Positions 56,136-64,000 of a stretch of 64,000 nt of DNA are shown piece after piece; position 1 is the first letter of the stretch, and each line of letters begins with the position of its first letter. Origin of the DNA: Paenibacillus alkaliterrae. Its GTDB lineage: Bacteria; Bacillota; Bacilli; Paenibacillales; Paenibacillaceae. Below the pieces are notes generated by a model, which saw only the letters and a list, made by a program, of their open reading frames with translations, ran no database searches and was not told the DNA's origin. The stretch spans positions 62,001 through 126,000 of the forward strand of contig NZ_JAKGAP010000011.1 in NCBI RefSeq assembly GCF_021532375.1, given 5' to 3'. The translations under genes and the position numbers were made by a program.

Positions 56136-58457
56136 ATGCAAAATGAGGATACGGTTGCGATATCGGTAAGGCACTTAGTTGAATATGTGTATCTAAGCGG
56201 AAGCATCGATGTCCGGTTAAATACGATCGAAACGCTGCATGAGGGAACGAAGGCGCATCAGCGGGTGCAGCGGTCGTATGGCGTGGATGACCGGAAGGAA
56301 GTATACGTGAAGGCAGACATCCGGGTGGATGATCTGCTGTTTGTTGTCGATGGACGGTGCGACGGACTGCTGGGAACGGAGCCGGTTCTAACGGTCGACG
56401 AGATTAAATCGACCGGCGGCGATTTGGAGCGGATAACGGAGGACGGCTATCCGGTGCACTGGGCGCAGGCTTTGTTCTATGCGTACATGTATGCCAAGGA
56501 GCATGGGCAAGCTTCGATGCGCGTGCAGCTGACGTACGTCCAGACGGAGACGGAGGAGGAGCGCCGCTTCATGCGGAAGCTCGGCTTCGCCGAGCTTGAG
56601 CAGTACGTGCACGAGGTCGCGGCGCGTTACGCTCCATATGCGCAGCAGCGGCGAAGACATGAGCAGGCGCGCAATGCGAGCATTCGGGAGCTGTCGTTTC
56701 CGTTCGAGTCGTACCGGGCGGGGCAGCGCAAGCTGGCGGGCGCGGTATACAAATCGATCGAGGAAGGGGTGCGCTTGTTCGCAAAGGCGCCGACCGGGAT
56801 CGGCAAGACGATATCGACGACGTATCCGGCGGTCAAGGCGATGGGAGCGGGGATGCTGCAGCGCTTCTATTATTTGACCGCGCGCACGACGACGAGAGCA
56901 GCTGCCGAGGATGCGCTGCTGTTCATGAAGTCGAAGGGGCTGCAGCTGCATACGGTTACCATAACGGCCAAGGAAAAAATATGCTTCCAGGAGGAAGTGC
57001 GCTGCGAGAAGGAGCATTGTCCGTTTGCGGACGGCTACTATGACCGCATTAATGGCGCGGTGCTTGATCTGCTTGAGAACGAAACGGTCATGACGAGACC
57101 GGTTATCGAAGCCTATGCCCGTAAGCATCAAGTGTGCCCGTTCGAGTTTTCACTCGATGCCGCTTATGCCGCCGATGCGGTTATCTGCGATTATAATTAT
57201 ATTTTTGATCCGCGCATTTCGTTCAAGCGCCAGTATGCAGAGATGAAGAAACAGACGGCGCTGCTTGTGGATGAGGCGCATAACCTCGTCGACCGGGCGC
57301 GGGAGATGTTCTCGGCGGAGCTGGCGAAGGCGCCGTTTCTGGCGCTGCAGCGGGAGCTGAAGGGCGTGCATGAGGACGGCTACCGGGCTGCGAAGGCGAT
57401 CAATGATTATTTCATTGCGCTTCGCAAAAGGAGCGGCGGCGCGCCGCATTTGATAGAACGGCTGCTGCCTGAAGAGCTGGTTTCATTAGCCGATGCTTTT
57501 GTATCGGCAGCCGAACAGGCGCTTTCCGGGCGCGCCCGCGGCACCGGCGGCGGAGGGCGCTTGCTGCTGGATACGTATTTTGCGGCGCAAAACTTTACGC
57601 GAACGGCGAAGCTGTTTGACGAGCGCTATGTCGTCTACACAGAGCTGCCCGGAAACGACGTGCGGCTGAAGCTGTTCTGTCTTGACCCTTCTCTACTGCT
57701 CCAGCAGATGGGGAAAGGCTATCGATCGCATGTGTATTTCTCCGCAACGCTGTCGCCGGTCTCGTATTACATGGACATGCTTGGCGCGGGCGAGGATGAC
57801 TATACGCTTGCGGTACCGTCGCCCTTCTCAAGGGAGCAGCTGAATGTCATCATACAGCCGCTGTCGACCCGGTATCATGACCGCGACGAATCGAAACTGC
57901 CGATCGCGAAGCTGATTCTAGGGCTAACGGCCGAGCGGCCGGGCAATTATTTCGTCTTTTTTCCATCTTACGCTTATATGAATGCGGTCTATGAAACGTA
58001 TATGGAGCTTTGTGAATGGCCGGAGCCTGCGGGCGACGCTGCTTCGGGGGCGGATGTGCTGCTGCAGAAGCCGGATATGTCGGAGGAGGAGCGGGATCAG
58101 TTTCTCGCGGCTTTCCAGGCAGGGAGCGAGAGGTCCTTAATTGGTTTTGCGGTCATGGGCGGCGTTTTTTCAGAGGGTGTAGATCTGGCAGGAGACCGTT
58201 TAATTGGAGTCGTCGTGGTCGGAGTTGGACTGCCGCAGCTCGGCGTGGAGCGGAATATGCTGAAGGATTATTTTAACGGGCAGGGCAAGAGCGGCTATGA
58301 TTATGCTTATGTCTACCCCGGCATGAACAAGGTGCTGCAGGCCGGCGGCCGCTTAATACGCTCGGAGACCGACCGCGGCACGCTCGTGCTCATTGACGAC
58401 CGGTATTTGCAGCCTCAGTACCAGCGGCTTCTGCCGGAGGAATGGCGGGAGTTTTAA
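56136..58457 (+). CDS. nuclease-helicase fusion: PD-(D/E)XK domain plus XPD/DinG-like Fe-S helicase
   Basis: The 773-residue DNA-repair-type enzyme has an N-terminal nuclease-like region (about 60-160) with VVDGRCDGLL and DEIKST, the D-x(n)-E-x-K triad of RecB/Cas4-like nucleases. A superfamily 2 helicase follows: Walker A FAKAPTGIGKT (about 217), four cysteines of an Fe-S cluster (KICFQEEVRCEKEHC and HQVCPFEF), DEAH box LLVDEAHNL and motif VI LQAGGRLIRSETDRG near the end. XPD-like helicases unwind DNA 5' to 3'. GTG 56133 and ATG 56136 are both possible starts, and the ribosome site is weak. Confidence 0.88.
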   Translation: MQNEDTVAISVRHLVEYVYLSGSIDVRLNTIETLHEGTKAHQRVQRSYGVDDRKEVYVKADIRVDDLLFVVDGRCDGLLGTEPVLTVDEIKSTGGDLERITEDGYPVHWAQALFYAYMYAKEHGQASMRVQLTYVQTETEEERRFMRKLGFAELEQYVHEVAARYAPYAQQRRRHEQARNASIRELSFPFESYRAGQRKLAGAVYKSIEEGVRLFAKAPTGIGKTISTTYPAVKAMGAGMLQRFYYLTARTTTRAAAEDALLFMKSKGLQLHTVTITAKEKICFQEEVRCEKEHCPFADGYYDRINGAVLDLLENETVMTRPVIEAYARKHQVCPFEFSLDAAYAADAVICDYNYIFDPRISFKRQYAEMKKQTALLVDEAHNLVDRAREMFSAELAKAPFLALQRELKGVHEDGYRAAKAINDYFIALRKRSGGAPHLIERLLPEELVSLADAFVSAAEQALSGRARGTGGGGRLLLDTYFAAQNFTRTAKLFDERYVVYTELPGNDVRLKLFCLDPSLLLQQMGKGYRSHVYFSATLSPVSYYMDMLGAGEDDYTLAVPSPFSREQLNVIIQPLSTRYHDRDESKLPIAKLILGLTAERPGNYFVFFPSYAYMNAVYETYMELCEWPEPAGDAASGADVLLQKPDMSEEERDQFLAAFQAGSERSLIGFAVMGGVFSEGVDLAGDRLIGVVVVGVGLPQLGVERNMLKDYFNGQGKSGYDYAYVYPGMNKVLQAGGRLIRSETDRGTLVLIDDRYLQPQYQRLLPEEWREF

Positions 58458-58506
58458 AACTGGAAAAAAGCTTCGCCGTACGAAGGGCAGAGCTCGAGGG
58501 ACATAA

Positions 58507-58559
58507 GAAAAAAACCTTCCAGCACGGATAGAATTACTCCGTCTCGCTGGAAGGTTTTT
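58507..58559. terminator. bidirectional terminator
   Basis: AACCTTCCAGC and GCTGGAAGGTT form an 11-bp stem with A-rich 5' and T-rich 3' flanks, so it works on both strands. It serves the helicase and the convergent ABC operon. Confidence 0.92.
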
Positions 58560-58579
58560 CATTGTGATTCTAAGCAATA

Positions 58580-60070
58580 CTATTTATTATTTGCTGCGCG
58601 CCATTCGCCGAGCTGCTTCTGAGCTTCAGCGATGATCTTTTCTATACCTTGCGCTTTCAGCTTCTCAACAGCTTTCGGCAAAATTTCTGCCGGATCGACA
58701 GAGCCGGTATTAAGCGCCGGACCGAATTCGTCAACGGCGTTTTTCACATTTGCGATCTCTGTCATTACGCTCGATGGATCGAATTGGAATCCAAGCAGCG
58801 GTGCATTAACTGAGTTATTGTTAAACACTTTATATTGTTCCCATTTATCTGCAGGATCTTCCTTCAGTTTATCGAGCAGGAACATGTTTCCAAGTGTAAA
58901 TGCCGCCATACCGTAACCGGAATCCGGAATCGGCTCGTAAACACCCTCAGAAAGCTTATTGTAATGAACGCCTTCAATACCGTTGTTCATTAAATTACGC
59001 AAATAAGCATCGGTATTAAGAAGATTCAAAAATTGCATCGCTTGCTCCGGATATTTCGATTGCGCCGAGATCGCTTGCATCGAGCCCGTAACGGACCAAT
59101 TGAAAACCATCGGCTCGTGCATTGGCGTGGAAACAACCGGATACTGCAAGCTATTCGACCATAGGTTATCCGCGAAAGGTACTGTATGCTGCTTGTCCAC
59201 AAACCATTTGCCAGCCAGCTCATGCTCATTGCCTTGTTTAGTCGCAACGTCCGGCGGCAAATAGCCCGCTTGGTAGTACTTGCGCATCGTTTCGAATGTT
59301 TGCTTTGCTTCCGGGGTATCCCATACATTGACCATTTTAAGCTCCGAATCATTCAAGGACACGCCGACCGGAATGCCTTCCAACGCAAAATCGTATGGCA
59401 GGAATGGTCCGATATTCACTTGAATCGGATACATATCCGGCTCGTTTTCTTTAATGACTTTCAGCATCGGCTCAAGGCTCTCGAGCGTAGTTGCATCCGC
59501 AGCGTTCAGGTTGTATTTGTCGAGCAGCTCTTTGTTAAAGCGCCAAACCGCTTGAGCCGGCAGCTCTTTATTGGTTGGAATCGCATAGTTGCGGCCGTCG
59601 ATTTTGGAGCCTTCCAGGAAGGCTGGATTCAGCACTTCTTTAATTCCTTGGCCGTGCTGCTCCAGCAGCTCATCAAGCTCATAGAAATAGCCTTTTCTTG
59701 CGCCTTCCACATAGTTAAACGCCCAAGAAGAAGTAAAGGCGATGTCGAACGGCTCTCCTGAAGCGGCGATAACCTGCATTTTTTGGTTATAATCGCCCCA
59801 ATCGATTAATTTAATTTCGATCGTTGTGTTTATTTTCTCTAACAAATACTTGTTGGCTTCCTCAACGACTTTGTCTAAATCCTTTTGAGCTCCGCCGATT
59901 GTGTACCATACCAGATTAACCGGCTCACCTTTCTCGGCTTGTTGGTTATTTGCTCCTGCTGCCGGAGTTTCACCAGTTTCATTATTTTCCTTATTGCTCC
60001 CGCAGCCAGCCAAAACTAAAACCGCGGACAGCACGAAGGATAATACGATAAGCATGCTTTTTCTTTTCAT
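58580..60070 (-). CDS. sugar ABC transporter binding lipoprotein (LplA/YtcQ-like)
   Basis: The 496-residue precursor has lipobox LAGC (MKRKSMLIVLSFVLSAVLVLAGC, Cys 23). The mature fold is of the large family 1 type: VNLVWYTIGGAQKDLDKVVEEAN, IDWGDYNQKMQVIAASGEPFDIAFTSSW by key residues, IPTNKELPAQAVWRFNKELLDKY and SKYPEQAMQFLNLLNTD. The size and tail (PAEILPKAVEKLKAQGIEKIIAEAQKQL) match LplA-type binders that take up plant-derived oligosaccharides. It is the last gene of a three-gene minus-strand operon, 100 bp behind the permeases. Confidence 0.92.
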   Translation of the reverse strand: MKRKSMLIVLSFVLSAVLVLAGCGSNKENNETGETPAAGANNQQAEKGEPVNLVWYTIGGAQKDLDKVVEEANKYLLEKINTTIEIKLIDWGDYNQKMQVIAASGEPFDIAFTSSWAFNYVEGARKGYFYELDELLEQHGQGIKEVLNPAFLEGSKIDGRNYAIPTNKELPAQAVWRFNKELLDKYNLNAADATTLESLEPMLKVIKENEPDMYPIQVNIGPFLPYDFALEGIPVGVSLNDSELKMVNVWDTPEAKQTFETMRKYYQAGYLPPDVATKQGNEHELAGKWFVDKQHTVPFADNLWSNSLQYPVVSTPMHEPMVFNWSVTGSMQAISAQSKYPEQAMQFLNLLNTDAYLRNLMNNGIEGVHYNKLSEGVYEPIPDSGYGMAAFTLGNMFLLDKLKEDPADKWEQYKVFNNNSVNAPLLGFQFDPSSVMTEIANVKNAVDEFGPALNTGSVDPAEILPKAVEKLKAQGIEKIIAEAQKQLGEWRAANNK

Positions 60071-60169
60071 TTCTGTCTTCCTCCCTTATGTCTGAATCAT
60101 TTATATTAAAACGCTGGATCCGAAGGCTCGAACCCCTCGTCCTAATAACGACTTATGGAAATACAGCTG

Positions 60170-61087
60170 TTATTCTTTTACCGATCCAACTGTGAGCCCT
60201 TGCACGAAATAACGTTGGAAAAACGGATAGGCAAAGACGATTGGTGCTGTGGCAAGGACAACCATGGCCATCCGTGTCGTTTCAGCCGGCAGCGATCTCG
60301 CAATGGCCGACCGCTCCGTGGAATTAGAGATGGTCGAATTCTGAAGTATAAATTGAATGTTCGTTTCCACCTTCATCAGGAGCGATTGCAGCGGAAGCAG
60401 TCTGGCGTTATCAATATAAAGCAGAGCGTTAAACCAATCGTTCCAGTACCCTAAAGCGCTGAACAACCCGATAGTGGCAAGCCCTGGAAGCGAGACGGGA
60501 AGCACCAGGCTGAAAAACACCCGAAACTCGCTCGCTCCGTCGATCTTCCCCGATTCGATAACGGCGTCGGGAACCGTCGTTTTAAAAAATGTTCTCATGA
60601 TCAAAATCGAGAAGGCGCCCATAGACATCGGAAGTATCAAAGCCCATATTGTATCCTTCAAATGCAGCACTTGCGTCGTCACGATATAAGAAGGCACCAA
60701 ACCTCCTCCAAAGAGCATCGTGAAAAAGGCAATGAAGGAGAAGAAGCCTCGGAAATGGAAATAGCTTCGTGAAATTGCATATGCATAAAGCGATACGAGT
60801 GCAATGGAAACCAAGGTTCCAACGACCGTAATGAATATCGTTACACCATATGAGCGAAGAAGCTGATCACCGGTCTGGAAAATATACGAGTACGCCTCCA
60901 AGGACCATTTTTCAGGAAAAATGCTGTATCCGTTTTGTGCGAGCGTCTGCTCATCCGTAAAAGAAAGGACAACGACAAACAGAAACGGATAGACGCAGGA
61001 AAAGGAAAATAATCCAATAAGCACATGGGAGAGCGCATTCCAGATCGGAGGCAAATGGTGGATGTCACGTATTTTCTTCTGTTTCAC
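60170..61087 (-). CDS. sugar ABC transporter permease (LplC/YtcP-like)
   Basis: This permease of about 305 residues has a first helix LSHVLIGLFSFSCVYPFLFVVVLSF and the sequence DEQTLAQNGYSIFPEKWSLEAY that is typical of the YtcP branch. The EAA-like loop reads ESGKIDGASEFRVFFSLVLPVSLPG. Two starts compete: GTG 61087 with AAAGGAG 7 nt upstream and TTG 61129 with AAAGGGGGG 7 nt upstream. I use the first, which fits the family length. It pairs with the following LplB-like permease. Confidence 0.9.
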   Translation of the reverse strand: MKQKKIRDIHHLPPIWNALSHVLIGLFSFSCVYPFLFVVVLSFTDEQTLAQNGYSIFPEKWSLEAYSYIFQTGDQLLRSYGVTIFITVVGTLVSIALVSLYAYAISRSYFHFRGFFSFIAFFTMLFGGGLVPSYIVTTQVLHLKDTIWALILPMSMGAFSILIMRTFFKTTVPDAVIESGKIDGASEFRVFFSLVLPVSLPGLATIGLFSALGYWNDWFNALLYIDNARLLPLQSLLMKVETNIQFILQNSTISNSTERSAIARSLPAETTRMAMVVLATAPIVFAYPFFQRYFVQGLTVGSVKE

Positions 61088-61148
61088 TGGTTTGCTCCTT
61101 TGTTGTTCAATGACGGCGCCGTTTTTCAAGCGGCAGCCCCCCTTTCTG

Positions 61149-62087
61149 CTAGAACAATGCTTGTTCCTTGTTAATTTTTCTGATGATGAAGTTTGTTGCG
61201 AGAACAAGTACAAGCCCTACTACGGCTTGGTACAGGCCTGCCGCCGTACTCATTCCGATATTTCCGGTAACCTTCAGTCCCCGATATACAAAGGTGTCAA
61301 TAACGTTCGTTACAGGATAAAGCGCGCCGGTATCGCGGGGAACCTGGTAGAACAGTCCGAAATCCGCTCTGAATATGCCTCCGACCGCAAGAATGAACAT
61401 AATCATGATGATTGGCATAATCATAGGGATCGTTATTTTTCGAATTTGCTGCCATTTGCTTGCTCCGTCGATCATAGCTGCTTCAAAGTAAGATTTGTCT
61501 ATGCCGACGATCGCCGCAAGATAAACAACGCTGCCGTACCCGACGCCCTTCCACAGGTTAACGATTGTGAGGATATAAGGCCAATATTTTGTTTCGGAGT
61601 ACCAGTACACCGGCTCAGCCCCGAAATATTGGAGCAGCTGGTTAAGCACCCCTTTGTCGACACTCAAGAAGCTGAATACAAAGTAGCTTACAATAACATA
61701 GGAAAGAAAATGCGGCAAGAACATGCCCGTCTGATAAATTTTTGCCATCTTCTTGTTTGCAATTTCATGAATAACGATGGCAACGGTTACAGCCAAGGTC
61801 GTTCCAAGAATGATGAAGATTGAATTATAGAGCAGCGTGTTGCGGACGATAATGTAAGCGTCCTCCGTCTTGAATAAGAACTCAAAGTTTTTAAACCCCA
61901 GCCACTCACTCTGTATGATGCTTGCCAGAAACCCGTCACGGCTGAACTTATAATCTTTGAATGCGATTATAGCTCCCGGCATCGGCAAGTAACTAAAGAA
62001 AAAAAACCATACGGTTCCCGGAAGAACCATTAACAATAAAGCCTTATTGCGGCTTACAAGTTTAAGCCAGCGTTCCAAACCCGCCAT
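61149..62087 (-). CDS. sugar ABC transporter permease (LplB-like)
   Basis: This is a permease of 312 residues. KALLLMVLPGTVWFFFFSYLPMPGAIIAFKDYKF is the first helix with the PMxGxxIAFKDY tag of the LplB branch, and the EAA loop reads EAAMIDGASKWQQIRKITIPMIMP. ATG 62087 has GGGAGGG 6 nt upstream and is the first gene of the operon. It is divergent from a YesM-type kinase across 234 bp of AT-rich sequence. Those two-component proteins are expected to control this operon. The ATPase gene is elsewhere. Confidence 0.93.
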   Translation of the reverse strand: MAGLERWLKLVSRNKALLLMVLPGTVWFFFFSYLPMPGAIIAFKDYKFSRDGFLASIIQSEWLGFKNFEFLFKTEDAYIIVRNTLLYNSIFIILGTTLAVTVAIVIHEIANKKMAKIYQTGMFLPHFLSYVIVSYFVFSFLSVDKGVLNQLLQYFGAEPVYWYSETKYWPYILTIVNLWKGVGYGSVVYLAAIVGIDKSYFEAAMIDGASKWQQIRKITIPMIMPIIMIMFILAVGGIFRADFGLFYQVPRDTGALYPVTNVIDTFVYRGLKVTGNIGMSTAAGLYQAVVGLVLVLATNFIIRKINKEQALF

Positions 62088-62321
62088 GATGTCCCTCCCA
62101 AGCTCGATTTATAGGTTGCACAATTAACTTTAGCTCATTGAAAGCGCACCCAAAAGTGAAAAAATCAAATATATAGTGTACAAAACAAAGAAACCGACAA
62201 TTTATGACCTCCATTTTGGAATGCTTTATGGTAGTCTTATTTGTGAAGAAGACAAGTTGACCCACCAAATGAAAGCGCATACTCATATTCTGAGGTCACC
62301 AAAAAAGGATGGATGGCTGGC

Positions 62322-64000
62322 ATGAATAGAATCGTCATTTTTTACAATAAACATTTCAGGCAAAAGCTGTTCAACAAAATACTAATGATTTATTCCATCA
62401 TTACCGTTCTTTCGCTTGCTACCTTATCCGGATTTGTCTACACCTATCTGAGTAACACGCAAGTGCAGAAGGAATTGGATTTGAATAAGCAGGTTTTGAA
62501 CAGTATCGGAAGCCATTTGGATATGAAGCATGCGACTTCTCAGAAAATTATCCAGGAGGTGTACCGGGACGGATCGTTGACGCTGCTTGATGATGTCAAT
62601 TCGTTCTTGCAAAACAATTATTCCCAGTATTTAAATGACCGCCTTCTGCAGTACATCGAAACAAGTGTCCGCACGCCGGACATTTTATCTTTCCTGCGCT
62701 TGCAGTTGACCAATAATCCGGATATTCGTACGATAGCGTTGTATAGTGCAAACAAGAAATTTCTTTATCTTCTGACGCAAACGGCACAGAACTATTATCA
62801 GATCGACACCGATCTTCAGACCGCATTAAACAAATATGTCATCACTGAAAAAAGCATCACCACAGTCAGCAACATTACGAGCATGAACAAGCTCGAAAAC
62901 GTCGGAAACCTCATTATCGATTATGATACGGACGGCATATACCGATCATTCCAGAGCAACCGCGATGAAATGAAGGGTTATGTTGTCGTAATAACCGCTG
63001 AGGGCAACGTCGTTTTCGATTCCTCAGGCCGGTATTACGGACAGAAATATCCTTATGCCTCCCTGCTCGGTTCCGCCTCCTCTAATGAACATTTGGAGGA
63101 AGAGTCCTATGTCAATTCTCAAACGGCGAATCGGTTTGGCTTTTGGATCGCCGGAGTCATTCCTGAATCGGAAATAAACGGAGAATTGAAGGGGCTGCAG
63201 AACACGCTTCTGCTCGTGACCAGTGTCTGCATCGCCGGAGCGATGGCCTTGACCTATTTTACGCTCGTAAGCTACTCCCGTCGGACAAAGATGATTGTAA
63301 AGGCGATGAAAAAGCTGCAGGATGGAGATTTGTCCGTTCGAATTCCTATGGAAAAGCAAGATGAATTGTTCCAGATCTCGAAACGCTTCAACCAGATGTG
63401 CGAGGATCTGACGCAATATATCGATCAGGTATATAAATCCGAAATTAGGCAGAAGCATGCTGAGCTAGTGGCTTTGCAGGCCCAGATCAATCCCCACTTT
63501 CTTTACAACACGCTTGAGGCCATTCGAATGAGGGCGCTTTACAAAAAAGCCGACGATGTCGGTGAGATGATTTATTTATTGGCTTCCTTGTTCAGATATT
63601 CCGTTAAGAGCGAAACGATCGTGACGCTATCGGATGAGATGGAGTACTGCAGGCTGTACCTGGATTTGTTCCGAATCCGATACATGGACAATTTTTCATA
63701 TGAAATCGATATCGAACCCGAATGGATGAACGTTCCGATCCTAAAGCTGTCGATTCAGCCGATTATTGAGAATTACGTTGTACACGGTTTGATCATGTCC
63801 CGCTCCGACAATCAGCTTAGGATTCATGCGGCATTGGACGGGGATGATTTACTGATTACCATTCGCGATAATGGAAGCGGAATCAAGCCGGAGAAATTGG
63901 AGCAGCTGAGGCGTCGTTTGATTGAATCGCCCTTGCACGCATCCGGCTCGATTGGCCTGATTAACGTTAATGAAAGAATCAAAGTTTGCTTCGGCGCCGA
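62322..64000 (+). CDS. YesM-type sensor histidine kinase, 3' end cut by window
   Basis: The frame is open from ATG 62322 to the window edge (559 codons). TM1 lies at about 19-38 (MIYSIITVLSLATLSGFVYT). An extracellular sensor of about 250 residues is followed by TM2 (LLLVTSVCIAGAMALTYFTL), HAMP (AMKKLQDGDLSVRIPMEKQDELFQIS), the phospho-acceptor block LVALQAQINPHFLYNTLEAIR and most of the HATPase (IQPIIENYVVHGLIM, GSIGLINVNERI). It is divergent from the sugar ABC operon that it likely controls. A partner AraC-type regulator is expected just past 64000. Confidence 0.93.
   Translation, partial: MNRIVIFYNKHFRQKLFNKILMIYSIITVLSLATLSGFVYTYLSNTQVQKELDLNKQVLNSIGSHLDMKHATSQKIIQEVYRDGSLTLLDDVNSFLQNNYSQYLNDRLLQYIETSVRTPDILSFLRLQLTNNPDIRTIALYSANKKFLYLLTQTAQNYYQIDTDLQTALNKYVITEKSITTVSNITSMNKLENVGNLIIDYDTDGIYRSFQSNRDEMKGYVVVITAEGNVVFDSSGRYYGQKYPYASLLGSASSNEHLEEESYVNSQTANRFGFWIAGVIPESEINGELKGLQNTLLLVTSVCIAGAMALTYFTLVSYSRRTKMIVKAMKKLQDGDLSVRIPMEKQDELFQISKRFNQMCEDLTQYIDQVYKSEIRQKHAELVALQAQINPHFLYNTLEAIRMRALYKKADDVGEMIYLLASLFRYSVKSETIVTLSDEMEYCRLYLDLFRIRYMDNFSYEIDIEPEWMNVPILKLSIQPIIENYVVHGLIMSRSDNQLRIHAALDGDDLLITIRDNGSGIKPEKLEQLRRRLIESPLHASGSIGLINVNERIKVCFGA

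Noticed and set aside
1..64000. tRNA genes, rRNA operons, prophage or conjugative modules
   Set aside because: I looked for tRNA-like T-loops, integrase signatures, terminase or relaxase motifs and saw none; only debris of single mobile or decayed genes is present.

Overview
The window looks like chromosomal DNA of a spore-forming, low-to-mid GC Firmicute, most likely Paenibacillus or a close relative. The pointers are strong AGGAGG-type ribosome binding sites, frequent TTG and GTG starts, several carbohydrate ABC modules paired with YesM/AraC-type two-component systems, a YheC/YheD-type spore coat ATP-grasp gene, a KinA-like sporulation kinase, a T-box leader, and Bacillus-type genes (hxlR-hxlA-hxlB, ywrCBA, ydjO). 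I saw no rRNA, tRNA, CRISPR array or intact prophage.

0-8 kb holds the end of an alpha-galactosidase, a TolB-like secreted protein, a CPYC flavoprotein, a beta-carbonic anhydrase, the hxlR-hxlA-hxlB formaldehyde (ribulose monophosphate) operon, acetyltransferase debris and the AMPylase SelO. 8-14.3 kb is a self-contained cluster. A GbsR-like repressor is divergent from an UgpB-like ABC importer, followed by a HAD phosphatase, an SMR exporter and a metallophosphoesterase. I propose uptake and breakdown of a phosphodiester such as glycerophosphocholine. 14.6-22.2 kb is a minus-strand block: mqnD and mqnB (futalosine menaquinone route), a KtrB-type K+ transporter, a membrane diguanylate cyclase and a sporulation-type kinase. 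22.5-29.1 kb holds a small acidic protein, a MATE pump, YceI, a YheC/D-CapA pair, a flavin-reductase fossil and a T-box-controlled seryl-tRNA synthetase with a divergent motif 3.

29-35.7 kb is a complete sugar module: kinase, AraC regulator, lipoprotein and two permeases. 36-38.3 kb encodes an amino-acid ABC transporter whose binding protein is fused to its permease. 39.3-42.7 kb is a graveyard: a 3'-truncated response regulator, the tail of an ABC exporter, a frameshifted HlyD-like adaptor and a frameshifted TolC-like protein. 42.9-45.6 kb pairs a secreted helical protein with an OmpR/HisKA system. 45.7-51.3 kb carries BluB, the ywrCBA chromate-transport set, a gamma-glutamyltransferase, an amidase and a free-standing fumarylacetoacetase C-terminus. 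51.4-58.5 kb has a pirin, Paenibacillus-type hypotheticals, a YdjO zinc protein, a membrane PP2C phosphatase and a nuclease-helicase fusion. The window ends with a second sugar ABC operon (minus strand) divergent from its cut-off YesM-type kinase.

Non-coding structure is notable. Two loci 28 kb apart carry the same 51-bp-period repeat in opposite orientation (24.4 and 52.2 kb). There is an 84-bp near-perfect palindrome (35.9 kb) and an 83-bp inverted repeat (3.1 kb). Two very small genes with excellent ribosome binding sites lie at 25.3 and 52.7 kb.
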